Source: an uncultured Lachnospiraceae bacterium
Lineage (GTDB): Bacteria; Bacillota; Clostridia; Lachnospirales; Lachnospiraceae
Assembly: GCA_900549995.1 (NCBI GenBank)
Contig: URQQ01000021.1
Location: 1 to 64,000, forward strand
Direction of reading: 5' to 3'
Length of the DNA stretch: 64,000 nucleotides
The notes under the pieces: generated by a model
The model's database searches: none
Seen by the model: only the letters and a program-made list of their open reading frames with translations
What the model was told of the DNA's origin: nothing
Translations under genes and position numbers: made by a program
Shown here: in pieces, positions 17,201 through 26,159 of the stretch
Layout: every line of letters begins with the position of its first letter
Position numbering within the stretch: the stretch's first letter is position 1

Positions 17201-18036
17201 AACGCATCCACCAATTCCTCTGTTCTCAAAATGCCATCCGGGATCTTAAGACCCCGTTTTTTCAGTTCATAGGCCAGCATTGTCACCTGAGGCACATCCA
17301 GCCGGTACGATTTCAGCTTCTCCACCTGGCTGAAAATCTCCCCTGGAGTTCCCTGCATCACCACGTGCCCTTTATCCATGACAATCACGTGGTCGGCATC
17401 AATGACCTCATCCATATAGTGGGTAATCAGTATGACCGTCACATTTTCTTTCTTCCGAAGTTCCTGAACTGTTCTCAAAACTTCCTTGCGGCCATTGGGA
17501 TCTAACATCGCTGTCGGCTCATCCAGAACAATACATTTGGGACGCATTGCCACAACTCCTGCAATCGCCACTCTCTGCTTCTGGCCTCCGGACAGTTTAT
17601 TCGGGGAAGAATAACGATAGTCAATCATCCCTACTGCCTTCAGGCTTTCTTCCACCCTTGTCCATATCTCCGGGGTCGGCACACCAAGGTTCTCCGGTCC
17701 AAATCCCACATCTTCTTCCACAACGGTGCCAATGATCTGATTATCGGGATTCTGAAATACCATACCTGCAGACTGCCTTACATTCCATAATTCCTCCGGA
17801 TCCTTCGTATCTTTGCCGTTCACCCACATCGTTCCCTCGCTTGGAACTAAAATCGCATTCATATGTTTTGCAAGTGTTGACTTCCCTGAACCGTTATGCC
17901 CAAGGATGGCTACAAATTCCCCAGGCTGTATCTCAATACTTACTTCATCTATTGCACGGTGTTTGCCGATGACGTTTCCTTCCTCATCCCGCTTTTCATA
18001 TTCGAATACCAGTTTATCGGTACGAACCATCTTCAT
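17185..18036 (-). CDS. ecfA1: ECF transporter ATPase A1
   Basis: A 284-residue ABC ATPase with Walker A GHNGSGKST, Q-loop VFQNPDNQIIG, signature LSGGQKQRVAIAG and Walker B CIVLDEPTAMLD. It forms the heterodimer with EcfA2. The exact start is uncertain: ATGs at 18034-18036 (MKMVRTDK) and 18028-18030 are both possible, with only weak ribosome sites (AGGGC or AGAGAG). The gene follows an EamA transporter by about 50 bases and may be read from the ppiB promoter. Confidence 0.92.
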   Translation of the reverse strand: MKMVRTDKLVFEYEKRDEEGNVIGKHRAIDEVSIEIQPGEFVAILGHNGSGKSTLAKHMNAILVPSEGTMWVNGKDTKDPEELWNVRQSAGMVFQNPDNQIIGTVVEEDVGFGPENLGVPTPEIWTRVEESLKAVGMIDYRYSSPNKLSGGQKQRVAIAGVVAMRPKCIVLDEPTAMLDPNGRKEVLRTVQELRKKENVTVILITHYMDEVIDADHVIVMDKGHVVMQGTPGEIFSQVEKLKSYRLDVPQVTMLAYELKKRGLKIPDGILRTEELVDALCQLN

Positions 18037-18085
18037 CTCTCTGCCCTGCTTTCTTTTACAATCTATTTCACACACACCTTATCAC

Positions 18086-19045
18086 TTATGTCGAAGAATG
18101 ACAAGACTGTGAAGAAACATCTTTGCAGTCTTTTTGCTTTGACTGCACCTGATTTACCATGATAATTCCGGCACAGACACAGAACAGCGCAATCAGATTC
18201 TTCCATTTAAAAATCTGCTCTCCCAGAAAAACTGCTGATAACGCAGATCCGAAGATTGGAATGGAAAAACCAAAAATCGCAACCTTCCCTACCGGATTAT
18301 ATTTCAGAAGTGAAGTCCACAGACTGAACGCCACCGCAGACAGCATTGCCATATAAAATAAAAGAGCGGAAGACTTCCATGTAAATCCACTGATCCTTCC
18401 TCCTGCCGCCGCTCCAAAGAGAATCAGTACCGCACCTCCAAAGAGCAGCTGATACGCCGTAATTTCCATCGGCGTTCCTTTCTCAGAAATCAATTTCATC
18501 AAGACAGAGCAGGTACCGTACACAAGAGTACAGAGAATCATCATCCCCTCTCCGGCCATGGAAAAACTGCTTCCCCATGCTCCCGGTGACAGATTGATAA
18601 TGATAACACCTGCAATTCCGAGCAGACATCCTGCTCCTTTTTTCATTGTCATCTTCTCATCTTTAAAAACAAAATGTGCAATGACAATCGTCACAAATGC
18701 ATTGCAGGCATTGATCACAGATCCTTTGACTCCTGTCGTATGGGCAAGCGCTATATAAAAACACAGATACTGTATAGTCGTCTGAAGAAACCCGATACCA
18801 AAGATATACGGAACCGAAGCCCTTCGCATCCTGAGAATTCGTTTCTCAATTACACTTCCCATAAGAAATGTCAGTATCCCCGCGAGAAAAAAACGGCAGC
18901 CAGCAAATAAAAGCTGGCTCCCGGTATCCTTGATGGAAAATAACTCGTAACCGATTTTCACACAGGGGAACGCACTGCCCCATAATGCACAGCAGACAAG
19001 TGCCAATGTGCACAATACTGCCGGTTTCTTTAATATTTTCCCCAT
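18086..19045 (-). CDS. EamA/DMT-family transporter
   Basis: A 319-residue protein with ten hydrophobic helices in two EamA repeats; the first begins LALVCCALWGSAFPCVKIGYE. Such proteins export metabolites or amino acids, and the substrate cannot be told from sequence. It begins four bases after the ppiB stop with no independent strong ribosome site, so translation is probably coupled to ppiB. The C-terminal tail is polar (KQKDCKDVSSQS). Confidence 0.85.
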   Translation of the reverse strand: MGKILKKPAVLCTLALVCCALWGSAFPCVKIGYELFSIKDTGSQLLFAGCRFFLAGILTFLMGSVIEKRILRMRRASVPYIFGIGFLQTTIQYLCFYIALAHTTGVKGSVINACNAFVTIVIAHFVFKDEKMTMKKGAGCLLGIAGVIIINLSPGAWGSSFSMAGEGMMILCTLVYGTCSVLMKLISEKGTPMEITAYQLLFGGAVLILFGAAAGGRISGFTWKSSALLFYMAMLSAVAFSLWTSLLKYNPVGKVAIFGFSIPIFGSALSAVFLGEQIFKWKNLIALFCVCAGIIMVNQVQSKQKDCKDVSSQSCHSST

Positions 19046-19049
19046 AATT

Positions 19050-19568
19050 CTACGCCTGTTCTGGTTCTTCGTATTCTACACCAAATGTCTCAACTGTTAC
19101 TTTCTTCATTTTCTGTTCGGAAAGAGGTCTGTCATTGTAGTCTGTCGCTGTATCTGCAATCTTATTCACAATGTCCATGCCTTCCGTCACCTTGCCAAAT
19201 GCCGCATAAGATCCGTCCAGATGAGGGGAGAATTTATGCATGATAAAGAACTGGGATCCTGCTGAGTCCGGGTGCATTGCGCGCGCCATAGACAGAACGC
19301 CCTCTTCGTGGCGGAGATGATTCTCAAAACCATTCTGTGAGAATTCACCCTTGATATTGTAGCCAGGTCCGCCCATTCCTGTTCCGTCCGGGCATCCCCC
19401 CTGAATCATAAAGCCATTGATTACACGGTGAAAGATCAAACCATCATAGTACCCTTTCTTCACAAGAGAGATAAAATTATTCACTGTATTCGGAGCAACC
19501 TCCGGATATAATTCTGCTTTAATCACATCACCATTTTCCATTTCAAATGTTACAACTGGATTTGCCAT
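19050..19568 (-). CDS. Peptidyl-prolyl cis-trans isomerase, cyclophilin type
   Basis: A 172-residue cytoplasmic cyclophilin without a signal peptide. Conserved segments include FHRVINGFMIQGGCP (catalytic Arg in FHR), GTGMGGPGY, SMARAMHPDSAGSQFFI and LDGSYAAFGKVTEGMD. It speeds prolyl isomerisation during protein folding. AAAAGGAGATTC precedes the ATG and its own promoter lies at 19641-19669. It heads the long minus-strand gene run down to about 9512. Confidence 0.94.
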   Translation of the reverse strand: MANPVVTFEMENGDVIKAELYPEVAPNTVNNFISLVKKGYYDGLIFHRVINGFMIQGGCPDGTGMGGPGYNIKGEFSQNGFENHLRHEEGVLSMARAMHPDSAGSQFFIMHKFSPHLDGSYAAFGKVTEGMDIVNKIADTATDYNDRPLSEQKMKKVTVETFGVEYEEPEQA

Positions 19569-19640
19569 ACTCTGAATCTCCTTTTCTTTTACGCAAAGCA
19601 GGTCAAAAATTCACTGCTCTATTTTTATATCACTTCTACT

Positions 19641-19669
19641 ATTGTATCGGATTCCTGACACTTCGTAAA
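19641..19669 (-). promoter_or_regulatory. Promoter of the cyclophilin gene
   Basis: TTTACG (19664-19669) and TACAAT (19641-19646) are 17 bases apart on the minus strand. A weak hairpin (AGCAG/CTGCT) lies in the leader around 19597-19618. Confidence 0.68.
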
Positions 19670-19700
19670 GACGGAAAATAAAAATTATCATCCTGTTATA

Positions 19701-20312
19701 TTATAAGGAATGGATATTGTACTGGATCATCCCACCCTTTTGTTCAAATCCGGTATGCCACATTTCCCGCAGTGAGAATGTCAGATTCTCACCGTAAGTA
19801 GCAGTCGTAACAATAATATCGTCCTCCAGATCTTCATATCCTGTCAGCAGAAACCAATGCCATACAAAATCTTTCAGCTTTTCCGACTTATGCTTCAGCA
19901 TCAGATACGGAACCGGATAGCCTTTGTCGATCTGATCCCTGACAAACTGCTTTGCACTGTCAAAACTTTGATCTCCTCCAAATGGATACATCTCTATCTC
20001 CCGGCTCCCATGACTGGATTTTAGATAAGAGGCAAAGCCATCAATATAGAGTTCCAGCCTGCTGACCCCTCCGACTCTCGGCCTCAGAAACGGTTTCATC
20101 TTCATTGCAAATGCTTCATAATCTTTCTGATTTAAGTGATTCACATCAAACGGATAAACGCCGTCTATCATTCCATTCTTCTGAAAATAAATGCAGCTGT
20201 CACAGGCTGTCGCCGCGGCACAGCCACCCATGTGCATCACAAGATTATGGAACCAGTCCTGATTTCCTCCATAGGAATCACCAATATAAAAATACGGCAG
20301 ATGTTTTGTCAT
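19701..20312 (-). CDS. Unknown protein with papain/C39-like active-site pattern
   Basis: A 203-residue soluble protein of no family I can name. It begins with FYIGDSYGGNQDWF and then MGGCAAATACDSC; Q18 and C31 could be an oxyanion Gln and nucleophilic Cys. Near residue 152 the stretch VWHWFLLTGYED closely resembles the catalytic His region of C39-like peptidases (HWVxxTGYD). The Gln-Cys distance of 13 is longer than in classical papain-like enzymes, so the assignment is tentative. There is no signal peptide. It follows the DUF5808 gene by 20 bases. Confidence 0.55.
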   Translation of the reverse strand: MTKHLPYFYIGDSYGGNQDWFHNLVMHMGGCAAATACDSCIYFQKNGMIDGVYPFDVNHLNQKDYEAFAMKMKPFLRPRVGGVSRLELYIDGFASYLKSSHGSREIEMYPFGGDQSFDSAKQFVRDQIDKGYPVPYLMLKHKSEKLKDFVWHWFLLTGYEDLEDDIIVTTATYGENLTFSLREMWHTGFEQKGGMIQYNIHSL

Positions 20313-20332
20313 CGTATCTCTCTCCCATCTTT

Positions 20333-21331
20333 CTATGATATCGGCGCAAAAGAATTTTTCAGTTCCCTGTACAATTCTTCCACTCTGCCTTTTTTCTTCG
20401 AATTAAAAAATATAGTTCTGTCTTTCAGTTTTATCAAAAGGACAGGTGCATAATCCTTATAGATATATAATTTACATTGTCCGTATCCCCGCAATGTAAA
20501 ATTCCCAAGCAGATACTGTGAGGTATCTGCCCCGTTAGTGCGGATAAACCGCACATCCGGCATAGAATCCATCAGCTGTATCTCCTCAACTTCATCCATC
20601 TCAAATGAAGTACTGTAGAAAGGCGATTTAATATTCACCTGCGTCTCTGTAATATCCATCTGATATTCCGCAAAATCCATCCACAAGAAAGCGGCCAATA
20701 ATCCGGCCAGTAAAACCGTAACCAAAATCCAGGTAAGTCTTCCCATCACTTTTGCCGCCGGACAGGCCATATTCAGTGTATAATTCGAACTGCAGATATG
20801 GTCCGGTACCCACCAGTGTTTATCCTGTGGATTATAATAATACCCATTTTTCCAGTACTCATCCTCATCCGCCATCTTCTCCTGCCTGTCAGAACACTGG
20901 TTTTTCTGTGTCTCACGCTTTACAGCCCCTTCTGTATCTGCGGCAACGATGTGGCGTTTCCCGACAAGCCAGTGATTTTCTTCCTTCCAGTCATACATTT
21001 TCCTGTGATATGTCTTATATAAGCGCGGAACCTGCCAGTAGAGTGCGATACACCATCCGGCATACAGAATCATGTAGATCGATGTATAAATCCGGGTCGC
21101 TGCCAGCGCAGTTACCAGGGCTCCTGTAATCCCCAGAACCCACAATACCTTTTTCATATGAGACTGATACTCTGCCGCAATCCTCTTTGTCTCGGAAACC
21201 ATCAGCCCCTCCTGAGGCAGATGTACGGACAATACGGTACCATTTTTTTCTTTTCCTTTGCCTGCATAAACAAACGCCACCGAAGCAAATAAAGTAACAG
21301 AACAAATCATCATGATCATTAAATAGAACAT
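20333..21331 (-). CDS. Membrane protein with DUF5808 and PH-like domains
   Basis: A 332-residue protein. A short N-terminal helix, two more helices around residues 64-100, then a DUF5808-like segment (DEYWKNGYYYNPQDKHWWVP, followed by NYTLNMACP, ~residues 155-195), another helix (~200-220) and a C-terminal ~110-residue domain resembling bacterial PH-like folds (from MDITETQVNIKSPFYS). Related proteins occur in Firmicutes with GntR-type or toxin-resistance membrane systems, but no function is established. It shares the strand with the peptidase-like gene downstream and follows the diguanylate cyclase terminator. Confidence 0.65.
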   Translation of the reverse strand: MFYLMIMMICSVTLFASVAFVYAGKGKEKNGTVLSVHLPQEGLMVSETKRIAAEYQSHMKKVLWVLGITGALVTALAATRIYTSIYMILYAGWCIALYWQVPRLYKTYHRKMYDWKEENHWLVGKRHIVAADTEGAVKRETQKNQCSDRQEKMADEDEYWKNGYYYNPQDKHWWVPDHICSSNYTLNMACPAAKVMGRLTWILVTVLLAGLLAAFLWMDFAEYQMDITETQVNIKSPFYSTSFEMDEVEEIQLMDSMPDVRFIRTNGADTSQYLLGNFTLRGYGQCKLYIYKDYAPVLLIKLKDRTIFFNSKKKGRVEELYRELKNSFAPIS

Positions 21332-21382
21332 TCTCTTCCTCCCGCCTGTACAGCCAAATACTTTCGGATACTGTTTAAGAAA

Positions 21383-21408
21383 GAAAAGAAGCAGTATTAA
21401 CCGCTTCT
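21383..21408 (-). terminator. Terminator overlapping the end of the diguanylate cyclase gene
   Basis: AGAAGC/GCTTCT stem (21387-21392 and 21403-21408) followed on the minus strand by TTTTCTTTCTT. The stem begins within the last codons, before the stop at 21397-21399. Confidence 0.62.
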
Positions 21409-22581
21409 TCTCTTCGTATGTTTATTTACATACATAGCCTCATCTGCACGCCTGTATGTATCATAGATCGTCTGATCATCTTTATCACTGTAAATTGCCC
21501 TTCCCACGGATACCTCCGCTTCAGATACGACCGCTCCGGCACACGTTCGGAATTCTTTCCTGAATTTTTCAATCCACCGTTCCATCTTTTCGTGAGTTGC
21601 ATCTGCCATCATGACTGCAAATTCATCTCCGCCGATCCGGTATGCCCACATATCTTCTTCGAGCATTTTCGATACTGCCTGCGCCGTAGCCTGAATGTAT
21701 TTATCTCCGACCGCATGGCCGCAGGTATCATTGACCCTTTTCAGATAATCAATATCCATGATAAACATCCCCAGATTCTTCTGTTTTCCCTCTGCATGAA
21801 AATTCTGCATATCACATTCAAATGCATTTCTGCTTTTCAATTTCGTCAGCTGATCCGTATTATACAAATCCTGGTTCTTCGGGTTGGAGATTCTCCGGAA
21901 ACGTTTGGCTGAAATAAAAAATGCCAATACACAGATCAGGAAAATGACTGCCGGTGTTATGATCTTTAAATTCCGGTATGTGTCATACTGTCCTTCAGCA
22001 TCAAACTCCATCCCTACCACTCCGATGACTTTCCCTGATCCATCCGCATGTTCATGAATTGGGTAGTATGCGAGGAAAATTTTCCCCCATGATGTGCTGA
22101 GTATCTTCTGCGGAAGTACAGTTTTTCCCTCATATGCTTTCTTGATATCCGGAAGATTTTCCGCCTCGATTTTATCTCCCGGATTTCTGAAATCCGGAGA
22201 ATTCAGAGAAAGGCCATCTACCAGATATATATACGTTCCATCCGGCGTCTGGCTGGCCGTATAAAGATAACGTATATGGGATGTCTCCCTGATCGTCTGC
22301 ATCATCTGCTGCATCTCCTGATATGTCTCAGTCTCCATATCATTCTTCTCTTTGAGCGTAACAAAAGATTTCTTATCCAGTGATTTGTCCAGAAACTCAT
22401 ACACCGCTTCCGATCTTTTTGTCAGGGAGCTTATCATCGAATTATATGTGATCACATAATTAAAAATAAAAATGCATACACAGGCGCATACTACAAGAAG
22501 ACAGGACAACACGGATACCTGTACATCTACTCTGTCTGCATATTTCCGAATCTTCTTTCGCATTTTTCTGATTTTGTCCAT
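21397..22581 (-). CDS. Membrane-bound diguanylate cyclase (GGDEF)
   Basis: A 394-residue protein. One helix near residues 24-44, an extracellular sensor region (~45-210, cache-like, with RYLYTASQTPDGTYIY and PIHEHADGSGKVIGVVG), a second helix (~215-235), then a GGDEF domain with intact active site RIGGDEFAV and metal/substrate residues in MFIMDIDYLKRVNDTCGH. The product would be cyclic di-GMP. No RxxD inhibitory site is seen upstream of GGDEF (the stretch reads EEDMWAYRI). The ATG at 22579-22581 is chosen; the upstream TTG has no ribosome site. Confidence 0.88.
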   Translation of the reverse strand: MDKIRKMRKKIRKYADRVDVQVSVLSCLLVVCACVCIFIFNYVITYNSMISSLTKRSEAVYEFLDKSLDKKSFVTLKEKNDMETETYQEMQQMMQTIRETSHIRYLYTASQTPDGTYIYLVDGLSLNSPDFRNPGDKIEAENLPDIKKAYEGKTVLPQKILSTSWGKIFLAYYPIHEHADGSGKVIGVVGMEFDAEGQYDTYRNLKIITPAVIFLICVLAFFISAKRFRRISNPKNQDLYNTDQLTKLKSRNAFECDMQNFHAEGKQKNLGMFIMDIDYLKRVNDTCGHAVGDKYIQATAQAVSKMLEEDMWAYRIGGDEFAVMMADATHEKMERWIEKFRKEFRTCAGAVVSEAEVSVGRAIYSDKDDQTIYDTYRRADEAMYVNKHTKRRSG

Positions 22582-22621
22582 ACCGTTCCCGACCTTTGCA
22601 TTTTCCAAACATTGCTTCAAT

Positions 22622-23515
22622 TTATTTTTTCATACATGAAAGCAAAACTACTGCGCCGATAATACAGATAAATCCCAATAAATCTATCGGAAGGAACTCC
22701 ACTTTCATCCAGGCAACGGTAGCAATCGTAGCCGTCAGAGGTTCTACCGAAGCGAATAAACTTGCCCTGGCAGCTCCAATCAGCCTGACCCCTTCCATAT
22801 AGGTTCCGAAAGATAAAATAGTTCCGACAAGAACGACAACTAAAAGTGCGAGCACTGTCTGATAGTCCCATACCCCCGGCACATCCAGAGGTTTTGTGAA
22901 CAGACAGAGGAAAATCCCGCCGATCAGCATTCCCCAGCCGATGACAGAAAATGTTCCGTATTTGTTCATCAACTGTCCCGGAATCAGGTTATAAAGCATC
23001 ATGGCAACTGCCGAAGCAAGACCCCAGATTAACGTTTTCTGTGAAATTGCAAGTGAAGTAATATTCCCATGTGTCGCCAGAAGAACGGTACCTGCCACCG
23101 CCAGAACAAGTGCTGCCATCTCACCTTTTCCAGGCATTTTCCGGTTCCTGACTGCAAGATACACCATGATCATGATCGGTGCTGTATATTGTATCGCTGT
23201 GGCAGTTCCTGCATTAGATTCCGCCACTGTCACGTAATAACTGAGCTGGCAGGCTGCCATTCCCAATACGCCGAACAGCAGAATGTGCAATGCATCTTTC
23301 AAGTTCTTCCAGATTGCAAACATCTGCCCTCCCTGCTTCAGGTATACCGTAAACAGTAAAATAACACCTGCGCTTACCAGCCTGATGCTCACCATCCACG
23401 GTGCTTCCAGCTGTTTCTCCTGAAACAGATACTGCCCGAAAACTCCCGCAAGCCCCCAGAAAATCCCTCCGATAATTGTCAGGGCAACCCCTCTCATCTG
23501 TTCTCTTTTTTCCAT
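22622..23515 (-). CDS. EamA/DMT-family transporter
   Basis: A 297-residue protein with ten helices in two EamA repeats (first: LTIIGGIFWGLAGVFGQYLF). Conserved segments include NAGTATAIQYTAPIMI and ARASLFASVEPLTATI, typical of the RhaT/RarD-like exporters. The substrate is unknown. It is unrelated in detail to the EamA gene at 18086. The ATG at 23513-23515 follows AAGGA about 12 bases upstream. It comes 30 bases after a TetR regulator on the same strand, which may control it. Confidence 0.85.
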   Translation of the reverse strand: MEKREQMRGVALTIIGGIFWGLAGVFGQYLFQEKQLEAPWMVSIRLVSAGVILLFTVYLKQGGQMFAIWKNLKDALHILLFGVLGMAACQLSYYVTVAESNAGTATAIQYTAPIMIMVYLAVRNRKMPGKGEMAALVLAVAGTVLLATHGNITSLAISQKTLIWGLASAVAMMLYNLIPGQLMNKYGTFSVIGWGMLIGGIFLCLFTKPLDVPGVWDYQTVLALLVVVLVGTILSFGTYMEGVRLIGAARASLFASVEPLTATIATVAWMKVEFLPIDLLGFICIIGAVVLLSCMKK

Positions 23516-23545
23516 AGTTCTTCTGTATCCTTCTGCCAAATATAT

Positions 23546-24127
23546 TTATGCTTTAAATTTTTCCATCATCACCGGCATATACTCTTTGCTGTAAGCCGCA
23601 AGAGAATATCCGCCTTTGCTCAGACACCACTCTGTAACAAGTGCCCGCTCACACATTGCATAGTATTTTGTGATTGCGCTTCCTGCTTTGTCTCTCGTGA
23701 TCTGCCCTTTTTTCTGTCCATCTTCGATAATTCTTCCGATCAGTTTATAATAGGTCCTGTTCTGATCCAGAAGACTGCTTTCACTCTTTGTAATCAGCTG
23801 GGTCGAGTAAAGCGAAGCCACAAGTTCATAGCTGATCCTCTTTTCCATCATAGCATGCATCTCATAGTTCAGATACAAAAGCTTCACAAAATTATTCATA
23901 TTGGGATCCATATTTTCTTCCAGCTCTTCATACCATTCATCCAGTATCGTCGATAATGTTGTGAGAAGCGCATCTTTCCCCTCAAAATAATAATAGAAAG
24001 ATCCCTTTGAAGTCTCAGAGAGATTAATAATATCGTCTACTGTAGTGTTATCATATCCTTTATCATAAAAAAGTTCCCATGCTGCATCAACAATCCGTTC
24101 TTTCACACCTTTTTTGTTTTCTTCCAT
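23546..24127 (-). CDS. TetR-family transcriptional regulator
   Basis: A 193-residue regulator with an N-terminal TetR helix-turn-helix (residues ~8-55: RIVDAAWELFYDKGYDNTTVDDI, then SETSKGSFYYYFEGKDALL) and a helical ligand-binding part. It is encoded just upstream of the EamA transporter and probably regulates it together with itself. GGGGGAGAAC precedes the ATG. The ligand is unknown. Confidence 0.9.
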   Translation of the reverse strand: MEENKKGVKERIVDAAWELFYDKGYDNTTVDDIINLSETSKGSFYYYFEGKDALLTTLSTILDEWYEELEENMDPNMNNFVKLLYLNYEMHAMMEKRISYELVASLYSTQLITKSESSLLDQNRTYYKLIGRIIEDGQKKGQITRDKAGSAITKYYAMCERALVTEWCLSKGGYSLAAYSKEYMPVMMEKFKA

Positions 24128-24212
24128 GTTCTCCCCCTTACTTTTACGTTCTTATTAATTAAAACACACTGTTTTTTGTACCACTGCAGCTTTCCTAAAG
24201 TTTTCTGTTTAT

Positions 24213-24251
24213 GAAAAGAAAGCGTATTACGGATTTCCATAATACACTTTC
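24213..24251 (-). terminator. Terminator of the sugar ABC importer operon
   Basis: GAAAGTGTATTA and TAATACGCTTTC form a stem of about 12 pairs (24218-24229 and 24240-24251) followed on the minus strand by TTTTC. It lies about 115 bases beyond the last permease gene, inside the upstream region of the tetR gene. Confidence 0.75.
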
Positions 24252-24366
24252 CTTTTCCAAAAAACTTACATGAAAAAACCAAATCCTTTTTTTATTATAT
24301 ACTGTTTGCGCTATCCCTGCAAGAGTTTAATCACGCCTGCTTCTTCATAGAAGTACCTCTCGCTTT

Positions 24367-25179
24367 TTATTTAATGCCGCTGAGTGTCATTCCTTTAATA
24401 AACTGCTTCTGGAATAAAACAAATATGATAATCATCGGAACCATAATCAAGGAGGCCGCTGCCATTGTCGCTGACAGATCAACGGTTCTCTGACTGTCAA
24501 AAATGACAAGTCCAAGAGGCAGCGTCATTTTATCGATATCATTTAACATCAGAAGAGGATTCAGATAGTCATTCCAGTTGGCCATGGCTGTAAAAATCCC
24601 GATCGATCCGATTGCAGGCTTGATATTGGGAAGAATCACACTCCAATAGATTCTAAATGGCCCGGCTCCGTCCATTTTAGCTGCCTCACAGAGACTGTCC
24701 GGGATGTCGCTGATAAACTGCCTTGCCAGATAGACAGAGAACGCACTGATAAGCCCCGGAACAATAAGCGCCCACATGGTATTAAACAGATGCAGTTTCT
24801 GGATCATCAGATACCTGGGAATCATTGTTACCTGAGGAGGTACCATCATCGTTGCAAGCAGAAGAATAAATAACGCTTTTTTGGCCTGAAACTTATATTT
24901 CGCAAATATATATCCGATCAGTGTGCTGGTAAAGATCACTGCCACCGTTACGAACACAGTAATAAACACACTGTTAAAGAACCATTTGCCGATCGGTGCT
25001 TTTTCAAATGCTGTCCGGTAACCGGAAAGTGTCCATTCTTCCGGGAAAAACTTTGTCCTGTTCACCCGTATTTCCGCATTTGATTTAAAAGAAATCATAA
25101 TCATCCAAAGCAGAGGATATAGAATGGCTGCAGAAAACAGGCTTAAAAAGGCAATGATCATGTAATGATATTTTTTCAT
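24367..25179 (-). CDS. Sugar ABC transporter permease (MalG/AraQ-type)
   Basis: A 270-residue permease with six helices and the EAA coupling loop EAAKMDGAGPFRIYWSVILP (~residues 177-196). It belongs to the carbohydrate uptake family 1. Its start codon overlaps the stop of the other permease by one base (TAATG). With the permease and binding protein upstream it forms an importer for an unknown sugar or oligosaccharide. Confidence 0.92.
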   Translation of the reverse strand: MKKYHYMIIAFLSLFSAAILYPLLWMIMISFKSNAEIRVNRTKFFPEEWTLSGYRTAFEKAPIGKWFFNSVFITVFVTVAVIFTSTLIGYIFAKYKFQAKKALFILLLATMMVPPQVTMIPRYLMIQKLHLFNTMWALIVPGLISAFSVYLARQFISDIPDSLCEAAKMDGAGPFRIYWSVILPNIKPAIGSIGIFTAMANWNDYLNPLLMLNDIDKMTLPLGLVIFDSQRTVDLSATMAAASLIMVPMIIIFVLFQKQFIKGMTLSGIK

Positions 25180-26057
25180 TATTCATACCCCCAGTCTGCT
25201 CTCATCATTCTGTTCTGTACCATCGCGACTACGAACACGATCAGAAACAATCCTCCGGCTGCCGCAGATGCATACCCCATATCAAAACTTACGAAACTCG
25301 TCTTATAGATAAAATTCGTCAAGACCATCGCGGAATCGTTCATTCCTCCCCCCGGAGCAAGGATACGAAACTGTGTAAACATCTGGAAATAATTCGCCAT
25401 CGTCATAATGGCAACAAACGCAAAGGTACGCCCCATCAGCGGAAGTTTCACAGAAATAAACCTGCGCAGCGGCCCTGCACCATCGATCCTGGCAGCCTCG
25501 TCAAACTCTTCCGGCACCCCCTCAATTCCCGCGGAGAAAAGAACTACATTATAGCCAAGATCTGCCCATAGAGTATAAATAATGATAAACACCATAAATG
25601 TAGTGGTTGTTAAAAACCAGTTCTTTGGAGAAAGCCCCAGCAGCGCCCTGACCCGGTTGATCATCCCTCCGTCCGTCCCGAATATCCCATACTTCCATAC
25701 CATTGCCGAACCTACCATGGGTGCGATACATGGAATAAACAGAATGGTCCGAAACAACGTCTTTATTCCTTTGGATGGAATGACTGAAATGATTTTTGCC
25801 AGAAATAATGTGACTAAAATGTTGGCAGATACAGCCACAATACAGAAAAACAGTGTATTTTTCACTGCTTTAAAGAACTGCTCATCCTGCATGAGCCTTT
25901 TGTAATTCTCAAGTCCTACAAACAAATTATGAGTGTTTGCAGGATTATAATCAAAAAAAGAAATTCCCAGCCCGTATACTACCGGAAAAACAGTAAATAT
26001 AAATAAAAAAGCAAAACCCGGCACTAAAATTACGGCCACAAAACGGTTGTTTTTCAT
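25179..26057 (-). CDS. Sugar ABC transporter permease (UgpA/MalF-type)
   Basis: A 292-residue permease with six helices and the EAA loop DEAARIDGAGPLRRFISVKLP (~residues 187-207). It pairs with the MalG-type permease downstream. The gap of about 100 bases to the binding-protein gene contains a hairpin at 26122-26152. No ATPase gene follows, so a multi-task MsmX-type ATPase coded elsewhere is expected. Confidence 0.92.
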   Translation of the reverse strand: MKNNRFVAVILVPGFAFLFIFTVFPVVYGLGISFFDYNPANTHNLFVGLENYKRLMQDEQFFKAVKNTLFFCIVAVSANILVTLFLAKIISVIPSKGIKTLFRTILFIPCIAPMVGSAMVWKYGIFGTDGGMINRVRALLGLSPKNWFLTTTTFMVFIIIYTLWADLGYNVVLFSAGIEGVPEEFDEAARIDGAGPLRRFISVKLPLMGRTFAFVAIMTMANYFQMFTQFRILAPGGGMNDSAMVLTNFIYKTSFVSFDMGYASAAAGGLFLIVFVVAMVQNRMMRADWGYE

Positions 26058-26121
26058 AGTAACGACTCCTTTCTCGTAATTTATCCTGCAGACTGATGTT
26101 TATTCTCCTATATTAAGAAAT

Positions 26122-26152
26122 GGCAGAGAATCCAGTGACGGTATTCTCTGCC
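26122..26152 (-). promoter_or_regulatory. Intercistronic hairpin after the binding-protein gene
   Basis: GGCAGAGAAT and ATTCTCTGCC form a perfect 10-pair stem with an 11-base loop, then only a weak T stretch (ATTTCTTA). Such hairpins often stabilise or partly terminate transcripts so that the binding protein is made in excess over the permeases. Confidence 0.72.
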
Positions 26153-26159
26153 CCCATTA

